Assembly: GCA_963978545.1 (NCBI GenBank) | Contig: OZ021729.1 | Span: 86,160,670-86,224,669, forward strand | Source of the DNA: Linyphia triangularis | Lineage: Eukaryota > Arthropoda > Arachnida > Araneae > Linyphiidae | DNA length: 64,000 nucleotides | Direction of reading: 5' to 3' | Shown: positions 1-11,212 of the stretch, one piece after another | Layout of the letters: each line of letters begins with the position of its first letter | Numbering within the stretch: the first letter of the stretch is position 1 | Notes under the pieces: model-generated | Seen by the model: the letters and a program-made list of their open reading frames with translations, nothing else | What the model was told of the DNA's origin: nothing | Database searches by the model: none | Position numbers and translations under genes: made by a program

Positions 1-189
1 TTTATGATTTTCATCCATTGAATATGGTCATTATTACTAACAAAACCTTTAGCAGAACACAAATGCCTTCTTGATATTGTAAACTGTGTTTAATACTAAA
101 ATTAATCATATATTTTGTGGCAGAAGCTTTTCCATCTACAATTGTTTCTTAATATTTTGCAAAAGCAAACCGTTCACTTACATTTGTAA

Positions 190-702
190 ACCTTTTTTGT
201 CACTGGAAGTTTTTGTGTAAAATAGAGAAAAACTTCGCTTATAGGGGTAAACTGTTTCTTATACAGAAAAATTTCTGTGTATTTTATATGAAATTTATTG
301 CAGAAAGTTTCCGTGTACTTTACGGGGGAAATTGTATTTTATATGGAATTGACCTTATTCAACACAGAAATTCTGTTTATTTTACAGGTGGAAATTGCAT
401 TTTGTATGGAATCAACGTACTTAATACAGGAAATTTTAATTTATTTTACGGGAGTAAATTATTTTGTATGAAATTACCGTATTTAATACGGAAAGTTTAT
501 GTTTATTTTACGGGGGATCAATGTTAGTAACCAGTCAATAACCGTTTTTAATACGAAAAGTTTCCGTTTATTTTACGGGAGAAAACTGTATTTTGTACGG
601 AATGACCGTAATTATTACTGAAAGTTTCCGTTCATTTTACGGGAAAAAACCGTTGCAATCAGTCAAAAACCGTATTTAATACGGAATGTTTCCGTATTTT
701 TT
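190..702. repeat. Degenerate tandem repeat, about 64-bp period (array J)
   Basis: About eight diverged units follow one another. Each holds a core close to TTCCGTTTATTTTACGGG, recurring near 308, 370, 434, 487, 561, 625 and 690. A second palindromic motif, CCGTATTTAATACGG, lies between the cores. The right end is the cleanest and decay increases leftwards. Array J is closed on its right by a perfect hairpin at 703-743. The open frame at 213-527 is a by-product of the near multiple-of-three period. I see no protein function. Confidence 0.75.
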
Positions 703-743
703 ACGGTTTTAAACTGGCGACCCAGCTGCCAGTTTAAAACCGT
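703..743. repeat. Perfect 16-bp stem hairpin closing array J
   Basis: The arm ACGGTTTTAAACTGGC (703-718) is matched exactly by its reverse complement at 728-743, with a 9-base loop. It abuts the ACGG-rich array on its left. It could be the terminal structure of a mobile element, or simply a cruciform-forming palindrome. No CTRR end follows closely, so a Helitron terminus is not supported. Confidence 0.8.
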
Positions 744-796
744 AAATTTGACGGGATTTTTTTTGCAGTGCTCAACAAAATCCTTTCGTCGAAAAG

Positions 797-968
797 CCGA
801 CCAAACGGTATAGTGGTTAGCGTGCTAGCTTCTGGACCGCGAGGTTGCGCATTCCGAGTCGAGTGTTTAGGTATGGGTGTTTGTAAATGTATGTTGGCTT
901 GTCTAATGACGAATGTTTCGGCGCGCCCTCGTGTTGCTGACGGCGCCAGATAATCTGAATACAACCAA
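797..968 (+). mobile_element. tRNA-derived SINE, copy 1
   Basis: The head reads like a tRNA gene, with an A-box-like TAGTGGTTAGCGTG and a B-box region that in better copies is GGGTTCCGAGTCCCG. Next comes a tRNA-unrelated body (ATGTATGTTGGCTTGTC, then GACGGCGCCAGATAATCTGA) and a short ACAACCAACC tail. A 15-bp target-site duplication, CCTTTCGTCGAAAAG, flanks it exactly (782-796 and 969-983), proving retroposition. The stretch encoding CATTATAG in other copies is missing here (GGCGCGCCC instead), a variant shared with copy 2. The B box has decayed (GCATTCCGAGTCGAG). Confidence 0.95.
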
Positions 969-1686
969 CCTTTCGTCGAAAAGTGAACACGAAGTCTTCA
1001 AAAGTGTAACCTTAATTTTTTTCTTGAACCTAGTTTATTACACAGAATTTGTAGTGGCAGAAATATATGCTGCATATAATTTTGTAAAATAGCTTGACCA
1101 TAATGGTTCCAACTAAGTTTGGCTGAAATGAATGAAACGGGTGCATCTGAAGGTGATAGTCAAACATCGTATATACGATGTTTGGCCTTTCTCATACATC
1201 TGTTTGTCGTTTTAACTTACACAATTAAGTAGATTGTTATAGGCTTCCTAGTCGGTGGAATAATTTCGTGTTTTAAATCTGATTTAGCTGAGTAGTTCGC
1301 TTCTCTTGCAGAATTACAAATTATATGTTTAAAGATAGAACGACTTGGGTGTTATAAGTAAGATCCCTTCTCAAATGTGTATTATAGAACAATGTGCACG
1401 TCAAACACAATTAGCAGTAAGCTATTCATCCTTAGCAATGCTTCAGTGTTTGCAATTATTGAATTAAAAACGCCGAAATGTCCTCTTTTTTTGATCGGGA
1501 ATGATGCCTCAAATTTACAATATTCTGTCAAGTTTATCTTTTTTTTCTTGCTAAGTACTAGGTGGCTAAAATACTACAAAGACACCACTTGTAGCTTCAA
1601 ATCGTGGGATTTCTTGTTTTAAATCGCGTACAATTAGCGAAAACAATTTTTTAGTTAGCTTTTAAAAGTGGATTCCTCCAGAAAGT

Positions 1687-1861
1687 ATGCCGACCAAACG
1701 GTATAGTGGTTAGCGTGCTAGCTTCCAGACCGCGAGGTTGCGGGTTCCGAGTCCCGTGTTAGGCATGAGTGTTTGTAAATGTATGTTGGCTTGTCTAATG
1801 ACGAATATTTCGGCGCGCCCTCGTGTTGCTGACGGCGCCAGATAATCCGAAAACAACCAAT
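1687..1861 (+). mobile_element. tRNA-derived SINE, copy 2
   Basis: This copy has the same head, body and CAACCAA tail as the copy at 797-968, but an intact B box (GGGTTCCGAGTCCCG). The 11-bp duplication CTCCAGAAAGT flanks it at 1676-1686 and 1862-1872. It shares the GGCGCGCCC deletion variant with copy 1, so those two belong to one subfamily. Confidence 0.95.
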
Positions 1862-2046
1862 CTCCAGAAAGTGACATTGGCGCAATTCAGTGTTGAATGT
1901 TTAAACAGGCTTCCCACGGTCATTGGAAGTTAAAGGTCCTTAAAAGTAATTCGAAATGCTTCGAGTTCCCTAAAAGTCATTAATTTCTTCTGATGTTTTA
2001 TACCCGAAGGCATTATTTATAAAAATTCAAATCTTATTTGCTTATA

Positions 2047-2697
2047 GTCCCGAGAGGCGACTGCAGTTTTTGGACCCCATCGAACATCATTCTGAATTTT
2101 TTTTATAGAAATTGGAGAAAAGTGAGTAGATTAGGAATCCACTGGTCTACCGTGGCAAAAATGGCCGAAACTTGTCAAAAATCGACTTTTTATAAGTTGA
2201 ACTAAATCCGGTTGCCAAAAAAAAGAGAAGAAACTTTTTCGTCTAGCAACCCACTGCATTTTGATTTTCAATGAGAAAAAGCGCAAACGATTTCTGATCT
2301 CTGGCTCGGAAAACTTGGTATCTTTTAAAAGTAAGCCAAATTGACGACATCGTCAATTTACGTCATCAGTGACGTAATGTTTATTGTCAATTTGGCTCAT
2401 TTCTGAAAGATGCAAGTAAGCCATCGCCACACATCCGAATCGTCTGCAACCTTCTTAATTGAAAATTAAAGAGTGAGGGTTACCAATTAAAAAAAAATGC
2501 TCATTATTTGGCAAGTTATGGCGCATTTGGCAATTGGATTTAGTTCAACTTATTAAAAGTCGATTTTTGACTAGTTTCGGCCATTTTTGCCACGGCAAAC
2601 CAGTGGATTCGTAATCTACTCACTTTTCTCCAATTTCTATAAAAAAAATTCAGAATGATGTTCGATGAGGTCCAAAAATTCCAGTCGCCTCTTAGTC
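2047..2697. mobile_element. Long-TIR MITE, family C, copy 1
   Basis: This 651-bp element has terminal inverted repeats of roughly 150 bp, starting GTCCCGAGAGGCGACTG and ending CAGTCGCCTCTTAGTC. It is preceded by TA and followed by TG, which suits a TA-target element (Tc1/mariner-like superfamily, inferred). The centre carries facing bZIP-like sites, TTACGTCA and TGACGTAA, separated by TCAG. There is no coding capacity. Related copies lie at 43204, 49061, 49789 and 60099, with a fragment at 26780. Confidence 0.85.
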
Positions 2698-3177
2698 TGT
2701 TATTGTATATTAAATGCCAAACGAGATTTCGCTCGTTCCATTAGGACATCCAAAGATTGAGTTTCAATTCCTGCCCTGGAAGTTGTTCCACATTAATCGA
2801 AACCATTTCAAATCGCATCGTTTAAAATCTCTTCAATCATGGAGTTGAATAATTGCTTCGATTCCCGATGGGGGGTACAACAAGAAAAGATTATCGGATT
2901 TCTATAATAATAAAACTTTTAAAAGAAAAGGAGCATTAAAGGATAAGTAATTTCTTATCAGTATTTTTTTTTCCCCGCCTAGTGGAGACAATCCATTGTT
3001 GTTTTCGTCACTTCTGACAGACACGTTCATTATTTACTGCATTCTGATTATTTTTTTTCCAAATCATTATTTTTTTTTTTAACGTGGGGAATTAAGAGTT
3101 GAAGTTAATTATTTTTAAACGGAGGAATTTTTTTTTTTATAGAAGTTCGAGTGTTAACTTGATTTGAAGATATTTTT

Positions 3178-4360
3178 ATTTTCAATTCACTATATGTACA
3201 CATAGGGTAATGAAAGTATAGTACTCGGTCAAAAATAAAATTTCGATTTCTTTTTTTTTGCATTTCTCCACGTTTTGGAACATCTTGATTTCAAAAAAGT
3301 GATCTAGAAAAATGTTTGTCTGTGGTCAGCATAACTCCCGAACAAATTGACTTACGATGTTCAAATTTGGTGTGCGGGTTGGTGAGGGCACGGGGACCTA
3401 CCACAAGGTTTTCGTCAAAGTCGCGCATGCGCAGAAGGTAGCTGCCATTGAAGAAATCATGTTTTTCAGTAGTTGCTAGAAAACGGCTCTAAAGATTTTG
3501 TCCAAAATCGCTGAGGTATAATGTCTCTTAAGGTGTTCTAAATTTCCTCACCTCCGAAATTTCCGTAAAAATGCTTTAATGGCGTAAAAAGTTGAAAAAC
3601 GAATGCATATATATAGTAGAATCTCGATTAACCGACCTAAATCGGACCAAAGGTAGGTCGGTTAAGCGAAAATTCCGGATAAAAGAGAGTTGTAAAAAAC
3701 AATAAAAAGTAAATGATTTTCGTTTATTGAATACAGGACTTTTAACGTTTTTTTATGACATAATTGTTGGAAATGAGTTTTTGTTGCAAATATCTTGATA
3801 ATCTTTGTTTCGCTGCTCTATCCCGGAGTCTTTTTGAAGGCAACAGTTCAGGTTAGATCTGCATCCGAAGGTTGCTCTAACCATGTCAGTTCTTTAGAAA
3901 AACAGTCAAAAGCCTCACCATTACCTATGTAACTTTAGAGCGAGGGAAAAGATTACGGTTTAAAAAGGAACAAATGATTTATTACTCATTTGGGAGATTT
4001 TTGATGTCGACTAAATGATTGCCGGTTAACAGAGAGTTCCGGATAAAGGAGGGACGGTTAATCGAGGTTCTGCTGTAACACAGAGTTCTATTTCTTTGAG
4101 CATACCTTATCAACGATAATTTTTTCTCCTCTCCTCAGTTTCACTTAAAGGAAAGAATAATATAAGAATTATTGAAAAGTATTTCGCTAAAATTATCTAT
4201 TTGGCGAAGTTTTTTCTCTTTTCTTTTTTAAGACCCATTCAAGAATTATGGTAAAAAATATCGCCAAACGCAAATTGGTCATTTTTTCTAATTGAATGAT
4301 GAAAACATAAAAATGGTAAATGGCACAAATTAACATCAGTATTATAGTGTAATTGAAAGT
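3178..4360 (+). mobile_element. TIR element, family E, copy 1, split by a pogo-like insertion
   Basis: The left end TTTTCAATTCACTATATG and right end GTGTAATTGAAAGT are inverted relatives of the family consensus ACTTTCAATTAC. A subterminal AGGGTAATGAAAGTATAG follows the left end. The body includes the family hallmark GTCAGCATAACTCCCGAAC and GTGTGCGGGTTGGTGA. It is interrupted at 3614-4075 by a second transposon. About 90 bp of similar sequence flanks the copy directly on both sides (3077-3177 and 4377-4460), which is unusual for the family. No transposase is encoded, so it is non-autonomous. Confidence 0.75.
3614..4075. mobile_element. pogo/Tigger-like MITE nested in family E
   Basis: Inverted termini TAGTAGAATCTCGATTAACC and CAGCAGAACCTCGATTAACC (right end read on the reverse strand) are flanked by TA on both sides (3612-3613 and 4076-4077). 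This end sequence and the TA target are typical of the pogo/Tigger branch of Tc1/mariner. Subterminal GGTTAAGCG/GGTTAACAG segments are also inverted. The interior is noncoding. It is younger than the family E host copy that it interrupts. Confidence 0.85.
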
Positions 4361-4465
4361 TGTTCCACATCACTAGTTTTAACGCGGGGGGATTAAGTTT
4401 AAGAGTTAAAGTTTCCTTTTATGGAAGTTCGAGAGTTAACTTGATTTGAAGATATTTTTTTTATA

Positions 4466-6160
4466 TTACAGATTTATAGTTACAGTTAAAGCAGGTTTGA
4501 ATACATGTCCTCAAATGAGGACGTTAGATTATTGCTGAGTTCATAGAGAAAAGGACTGATCAAGCATAAATTTAGATTTAAGAACCGTTCGAGTTTTAAG
4601 TTGACCTTTTGGATGATTTAACACAACTACACGAAGGTTATATTATGTCAAATATCATTGATCCGTTGAATATCAAAGTGACTGCTTTCCGGGAGGTCTT
4701 TTAAGGTATACATCATGTAGGCGTCAAGTCGCAAAAATCGGGGAAGATTTGTAAGACCGTAAAAAAACAAAAGCAAAATAAAAAAAACACAAAAGAAGGA
4801 AACCCTATGATGGAGGAGCATACTAAAAAAGAAATATATAAAAATTAGTATAATTATAACTGTTTTTTTTTATATAAAAAATACTTTTTAAAAGTTATTC
4901 TCAGATTCTAGTTTTTTCTATTTTGCATTTCATTCAAACAGTAATAACTCCAGTTTAAATAATATTTTTTGAAATTTGTTTTTTGCTATATAATCTGCAT
5001 ACATTGTTGAATGTTTTGACTCTAAATACTAAGTGATTTGTAAATAATTTTTTTTTTAATTGAATTTTAAAGATAAGATTATGTATAAAAAAACTTGGAT
5101 TTTTATAATAGATTCAGTTAAAGCAAGATATCACAAAATATACACACTGTAAAATTCTGTTAATAGGGTCAAAACATAGAATTTTTGTCATTACCGTTCG
5201 AAATTAGCCTAATTAGTTGATTAAATGTTAATAAATTAATAAAATTGAAGAAATTAAAAATATATATATATATATTGGGGAAACAGTTGAACAAATAATG
5301 TACTTTTCAAGGGGCAAAGGTCTAATTTTTAAATTGAAAATTAAAAAAAAAAAAAAAATGTTGAAACCTATACGTATACCTTAAGGCAGATTAATAATCC
5401 GCATTTTTGTCTTGGATGGGAGAAAACATTGAAAGCCCTCACCTGGGGGTAGATCGACGTTATTTGCTTTTTATAATCATCGATGAGCCAATTTGGGATT
5501 TTAAGTGGATGGAAACTATTGAATAGATGTCAAATGTGTTCAATTGGAGAATACCTTACATTCCCAGTGATAACGGGCTTTCCGATTAGAAGTAGCGGTT
5601 CAAAAAGTTTCTTTAACTCTCATTTAATCTCATACACTTCTTTTTATTAATTTAACCTGTCACTTATTTTTTTTAACGAGTCGCCACTTCTAAAAAGCAT
5701 TTCAATTACCTACGTTTGAAAAGTTTCTCGAGAAAGTTTTGAAAAATCATTTCATAATCTCCACGAATAAAAGTGAAGACATACCTGAGTTAAACAATCT
5801 TAATTGGAAATTCGAGAACTGTTTGCCTCTTCCAAGTACTTTTAAAAACTAGTTGAAAAACGGAAATAGTTCCGTTTCTTGGTTTCTAGTTCCTATTTTT
5901 TGAATTCTGTATGATAACTGCGAATATTCGGGTAAAAAAAAATTTTTTTTTTTTTTTTACTCAAAAGAAAATATTCTGAACTAAAAGAATCTTAATTCAA
6001 GTCGGACTTCTTGGTGGATGCAAACACATAGGGTAACTAATTTTTATTTTTAATCGCGTTGTGCAATGGAATTGAATTTTTAGAGCTTGTTGGAGACTTG
6101 GAATTTAACACTAAAAGATTTTGAAAATTTGCAAAACATAAAAAAAAAAAAAATAGTATA
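4466..6160. other. AT-rich single-copy DNA, no gene seen
   Basis: This holds long A and T runs and an (AT)n stretch near 5264-5275. A small more complex patch lies at 5370-5600 with homeodomain-like ATTAATAATCC. No open frame has protein-like composition, and no repeat matches another part of the window. Confidence 0.5.
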
Positions 6161-6162
6161 TA

Positions 6163-6226
6163 CAGGATTTCGCCTCATATGGAACAAGGCCTATTCTAAG
6201 CAAAATTTACGACTGCCCATTACGAA
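6163..6226 (+). mobile_element. Fragment of repeat family T
   Basis: TATACAGGATTTCGCC followed by AAGGCCTATTCTAA and TTTACGACTGCCCATTA matches, in inverse orientation, pieces of the larger copy at 8730-9476. It looks like an internally deleted end. Superfamily unknown. Confidence 0.45.
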
Positions 6227-6559
6227 ATTCCATCATCCCCTCCCCCCCCCCCCTTCATAAAAAAATAGAGTCTAATAAAATCAACCAGTGATATAAATAG
6301 GATATGTTTTGTATGTTTTGAATTTAGTAATAATGTGCTGTTCAATAAAGCTAACCATTGAAGTATTCACCAAGGAACAAAACCCCTGTCTTGTCAGAAA
6401 AAGTTTCTCTTGTGATAAAAATGTAATAATTCATCAAAAGTGTCAAAGATTTCTTCTTATCTGGCAATTGACAAAACACTTATTTAAAAAATATCATAAA
6501 TGTATATTAAATGGCTTACAATTAACTAATAAGTACATTGAGTCATCCTCTCTAAAACA

Positions 6560-8500
6560 TTTTAACGGGTAGAAAATAAAAGGGTTATTGGTTGAAGGGG
6601 AAAAGGCATTTGCGTTTTTTTTTCTCTCCTTATTTTAACATACCTCCCTAAAGTACCTGTCGGTAAGTGTTTTATAGAGCGAGAGTAAGAGTCTGAGAAA
6701 TTTACCAAATGCATATACTACATGCGGGTATTGTGAATCAAATCACTTCGTCAATCTAGACTTTGATTTTTTGAAGTCCAATTTGATTGCTTAGGATTCA
6801 AGGTCCCTAAATGTGATTTCATTAAAAATTGCACAAAAAGTTTATTCCTGACGCCTTTTCTTACTTATAAGCGTTTTCAACACTTGATACCCAAGTTTAA
6901 AAAGTTATAATCCGCAATTAATCAATGTTAAAGATTTATTCTTCAAGATGTCAAGTATATGCTTTATATTTCAAAAAGCTAGAAAAATTTTTAAACTATT
7001 TTTTAAGTATTTGTAAATGCAATTATTTTTCTTAAAAAGAACTCAAAATATCCATGTTGTGAACTTGATCTCCACTTAAATCGAGGCGTTAAAATGCTAA
7101 ACATTACGCTTCATTTCTATTAATAAATCTCTAATTTCACGTTTGGTTGATTTGTACCCTCAATGAACTGTTTTTTGCCCAATAACGGCTAATCCTGATG
7201 TAACCTACTGATGCTTAACGTAGATTTCGATCCACAATGTTCATACATTCATAACCCAGGATTCGAACCCGGTACCTTTGGCATGCGATATCAGAGTACT
7301 AACCTCACAGCCATTAGGTGGCCCTCTAGTTTGCAGAATTAGATTTATTAGTTCATCTGTGTCTTAAATAACAAAAAACTTTCAGTTTAATAACTAAATA
7401 CAATATCAACTGATAATTTATCTTTGAATATAACAATAAATCGATTTTTAATACGTTAATCTCGTATCCTGCTATATATTTCATATTTATTTTAAAATGT
7501 TACATACCTTTTCATTGTGACGTTTCAAGAGTCAATCGTACGCAGTTGTGAATTTAAATTATTTTATTATGAAGAAAACATTATAAAAGATTACCAGTCG
7601 CTTCAGCCAGCCACTTTTCCAGCAAATAAAAGCCTCTCTTTTTACAACCCCAATTATTTACTGCTGTTGGCCATTGTTGCTGAAAGAAAAAAATTTGAGT
7701 GTTTCGTTCCTCACAATAACCTGTTGTCAACTAGCCCTCTAAAAATATAGCGTAAAGATAAAAAAAAAAAAAGTCCCCTCCAAACCACATTCCTGGGGGT
7801 GGAGTGTTGACCGGAAATAGGGAGAGCAGGATCGAGGGACACTAGATTTATCGAGGAAGTTGGAAGATTATATTCTGTAAAAGGACCTTCACATTGTCCT
7901 TGTCCTGTAGTAATGCAAACGATTTTGTCACACTCTTTTCTTGTCGTAAGATTTTCTTAAAATTAATTATTTTTGTGTGCCAAAATTATCTTATCTTGAA
8001 GTTTATGTGTTAAATGGTCTGAACTATGAATCTTTGAACTCTAAATTATGTACTATATACTCAATGAAATAAACGTCATTAAATGAACAAACAAAGGAAA
8101 TATAAAATCGAATGAAAAAGTCCTCATACATATTAGCAAGGGAAAAGAATATTATTAAAAAAAAAAAAAAAAAGCATTTATCATCAAACTGGAAAAGGAA
8201 TTACTTGCAGATTAATAACATATTTCTGAATTAAAATAAAATGTACATCCGCAAAAGGAATTTTTCTTCACTTTTTAAGAAAAAGAACTTGAGAAAAACA
8301 CATTCAAAGTAAAAATTTGAAAAAAATATTTGAATGTCGGGCTTAATAATGTTATGTCACCAAATCTATATTTATAAGTAAGAGTGTATTTGCCTAATTT
8401 AATGCATCCTTTGTGCTCGAGGAATAGGGATGAAAGTTGGTAGGACCATAAATTGAGATCTTTTGAACCAATTTCAATTGTATCATATTTTTAATACGTT
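6560..8500. other. Mostly unique AT-rich DNA
   Basis: Apart from the tRNA-like block at 7247-7326, I see only unique sequence with A/T runs. Open frames here (for example 7517-7750) are short and show no recognisable domain. Confidence 0.45.
7247..7326 (-). repeat. tRNA-like retroposon head (second SINE type)
   Basis: On the reverse strand a perfect B box GGTTCGAATCC follows an A-box-like stretch TGGCTGTGAGGTTAGTAC at tRNA spacing. The ends do not pair as an acceptor stem, so this is not a tRNA gene. It resembles the head of a tRNA-derived SINE different from the nine-copy family. The body probably continues leftwards to about 7140, but with one copy and no visible target duplication its limits are unclear. 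Confidence 0.5.
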
Positions 8501-8729
8501 TCTTGAATAATTCACACTATTGGGAAAACAATTTCATCCCAATGCTTTTCTTCTGATATTAAGGAATTAAGGGGATAATGCTCATAGCTCGCAATCGGCT
8601 GTACATTTTGAACTGGCATCTGTGAAATTTTGATAAATCGATAAAAGAAAGCAAAGAATACTGAAAATTTATGGAGAGGAAGAAAGGAAAATATTATTGG
8701 CTTGCAGTGTTTTTTTCTGTACTTTTTAC

Positions 8730-9330
8730 TACTGCCCAATTTTAGATTTACAACTGCCCATTTGCAATTTACGACTGCCCAAACGAACCACGACTGCCCG
8801 TTAGAATAGGCCCTGATATGGAAAGTCATAAAATTGGATATTGGGTAAATTTTGTCACGGAAAGTCATGATTTTGAGCAAAAAAATGACCATAAGTCATG
8901 GGAATACAGTGAATTTCGTGGATTTCTAAACATTTTAAGTAAAATCACGTAACAATGACGTTATAAACGCCATGATCGCTATTCAGCTCATCAAAAATTC
9001 ATCTATGCATTTATTTACGTTTTGGCGAAAACAACGGTCATAGTTGAAAACCGCGGCCAATGAAAACATTTCTGAACTTAAAATTTGTGACATCACTCAA
9101 TTAAGGTCTCATATGTGGAAAAAATTTCTTTATATGAGAAGTGAAATGAACACCTTGGATAAGCTTGTGTTTTTTAAATTTTTTTTTTTCCGTTTTCTTT
9201 CTTCTGTTTTGCATTGTTGATGTCAAAACATTTGATTTTTGATGATATAATTTATTAGTATTGACTTATTCTTTCTTCAAATATTTATTTATTATCAAAG
9301 GTTTATTAGCTTTTTTTAACACTAAAACAT

Positions 9331-9370
<40 letters not shown>

Positions 9371-9476
9371 AGATTCGATTTCTTGAATCGTGGAAGATTA
9401 TTTCCTTCAGTCTTGGAAAGTCATGAAAAGTCACGGATTCGTGTCATTTTATTTTGGCAGAAACCCTGTATATAAA
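8730..9476 (-). mobile_element. Repeat family T, partial element
   Basis: Read on the reverse strand it begins TATACAGGGTTTCTGCC, runs through repeated GTGACTTTTCATGACTTTCC segments, and reaches a GGGCCTATTCTAACGGGCAG block. It then contains about four 21-bp units built on ACTGCCCAAN (8733-8815). A poly-T of more than 30 bases interrupts it at 9333-9369. A shorter related fragment lies at 6163-6226. The open frame 8512-8892 runs through the 21-bp units and is not credible. Confidence 0.45.
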
Positions 9477-9651
9477 GAAGAGTGCTCTTATGTAGGCGTG
9501 TATGTTTTTTTTATAAGAAGCTACAGTTTTCTTCTGATTTAAAACTTGATCATCGAAGGAAACAGAGGATTCCTGACTGCTTGAAATTTTGAAAATCCTT
9601 TTAATTAGGAATCCACCTATTTTATACTTTTTATTCCGTTAGTTGATTCAA

Positions 9652-10464
9652 TCTATAATAATAAAACAAGTTGTGTGTCTGTCTGTCTGTGGCTCTATAG
9701 AAACCTACTTAAAATTGGAGTAGAGCTCTGAAATTTTCTGCATAAGTAGTTTTGGTCTTATAATTTTATGCATCACAAACAGAATGTTAAAATTTTAATT
9801 AGTTTTAATTAATTTTTTTTAATTAATTAATAAATATGTTACAAAACGATATCTAATAGGACTACAGCTCTGAAATTTTCAACGTAAGTAGTTTTGGCCT
9901 TTTAATTAAGCTTTTAAAAAACAGAATTTAAAATTTTTATTTTCTTTTTTAGTTAATTTTTTTAATTAATTAATAAACATTTTACAAAACGACTACTAAT
10001 TGGGCTACAGCTTTGAAATTTTCAACATAAGTAGTTTTAGCCTTCTAATTGGACTTATGAAAAACAGAATTTTAAATTTTTAATTAGTTTCTTTTTAATT
10101 AATTTAGCGAACGAAGCAAGCTCGATTTTGCGTAGTGATGAATCTTCCTGCGAGCGAAGCGCCAAAAACTGGGTTGGTTGTTTTCAGATTATCTGGCGCC
10201 TTCAGCAACACGAGGGCTATAATGCGCCGAAACATTCGTCATTTGACAAGCCAACATACATTTACAAACACCCATGCCTTACACGGGACTCGGAACCCGC
10301 AACCTCGCGGTCTAGAAGCTAGCACGCTAACCACTATACCGTTTGGTCGGCCCAAAAACTGGAACCTATACACCAATGACGGAGTTCCGCAACGCGAGGC
10401 CTCACAGCTAGCTAAAATATTGCACATGTTAAAATTTCGTAGCGAAGCACGGGTATTCAGCTAG
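9652..10464 (+). mobile_element. Non-autonomous Helitron, copy H1
   Basis: The 5' end TCTATAATAATAAAACAAG follows a host A, and the 3' end GTATTCAGCTAG precedes a host T, which is the A|TC...CTAG|T signature of Helitrons. GTGTGTCTGTCTGTCTGTGG near the 5' end is common in arthropod Helitrons. The interior has about three direct repeats of roughly 142 bp starting near 9726, 9868 and 10011 (CTCTGAAATTTTC...AAGTAGTTTT). A SINE is inserted at 10173-10351. No Rep/helicase coding. Confidence 0.85.
10173..10351 (-). mobile_element. tRNA-derived SINE, copy 3 (inside Helitron H1)
   Basis: This is a full-length reverse-strand copy, running from the GGTTGGTTG tail complement to CCGTTTGGTCGGC at the head, with B box intact. 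The 11-bp duplication CCAAAAACTGG (10162-10172 and 10352-10362) lies within Helitron sequence, so the SINE landed after the Helitron. Confidence 0.95.
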
Positions 10465-10931
10465 TATAGTAAAATGTATCGTGATAATGCACTTTTATGA
10501 TACTTATGTGTCCTACTTTTCTTTTAGGTAAGTGATTTATTTCTCTGCTCGGCAATTGAATCTTTCGTTAAGTGAGTAGTTGAAAATATATTTTATTGAT
10601 ATTTATTTTGTTTGCCTTTTGTGTTTAGATGTGCGTTTATAAAGTGCGTAAAAAAAAACGCACATTTATACTTCAGTATAAATGCGGTTTTTCATTTCAA
10701 TTGTTTCCCTCTTTATTTTTCCTACATTTTAAGATCGATTTTCTGGCAAAGTGGGTTGAAATTTGTTTTCCGAACTTTTGTGATAGACAGTCAAGCTGGC
10801 GAGTTTTTTATCACATTTTTATTTGTAACCCTCTATATGCAATTCATTGTACTGTATGCAATATCAAATATGTAATGTTGGGTACTGAAAGCATTGCATT
10901 CTATATATATATAAAAAAAAAAAAAAATTGG

Positions 10932-10997
10932 TATAGAAAAAATGTCCTGTGGTCAGCATAACTCCCGAACGGAATGACCTACGATGCTCAAATTTGC
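10932..10997 (+). mobile_element. Family E fragment joined to family D
   Basis: TGTGGTCAGCATAACTCCCG and CTACGATGCTCAAATTTG are family E core sequence. It stops abruptly and continues as family D (CCAATCCAATCGC) from about 10998. A similar E-to-D junction occurs near 29720. Confidence 0.65.
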
Positions 10998-11212
10998 GCC
11001 AATCCAATCGCTTTAAAATAGCGTTTAACCGACCATCGAAGAAACTCTTTCCTGTAGCCAACATTTTTTAAATAAATAAGCAATAAAATTGTTTTAATCC
11101 GAATAAATAAAAAATATTTGGATGTTAGTGCATAAATTCACATTCATTTTTAATCAATAAATTTTGAAAAGTAGTTTACCGTATATTTTGCTGATAGAGA
11201 TGTTTTTAATAT

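Noticed and set aside
213..527. 104-codon open frame with repeated FTGGNCILYG-like blocks
   Set aside because: It is the translation of the approximately 64-bp tandem array; repetition comes from DNA period, not a protein domain.
190..760. Possible CRISPR-like array
   Set aside because: Units are adjacent and uniformly decayed with no unique spacers, and the window is eukaryotic.
1689..1765. Possible genuine tRNA gene (A and B boxes)
   Set aside because: It is the head of a dispersed SINE; acceptor ends do not pair and target duplications surround the whole unit.
7247..7326. Possible genuine tRNA gene on the reverse strand
   Set aside because: The B box is perfect but no acceptor stem can be drawn; more likely a SINE head.
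8512..8892. 126-codon reverse open frame
   Set aside because: It crosses a 21-bp minisatellite and a family T repeat; composition follows the repeats.
6163..9476. A single 3.3-kb transposon bounded by inverted TATACAGG-TTTC ends
   Set aside because: The left copy is a short internally deleted fragment that repeats parts of the right one; the DNA between is unrelated, so two separate copies are simpler.
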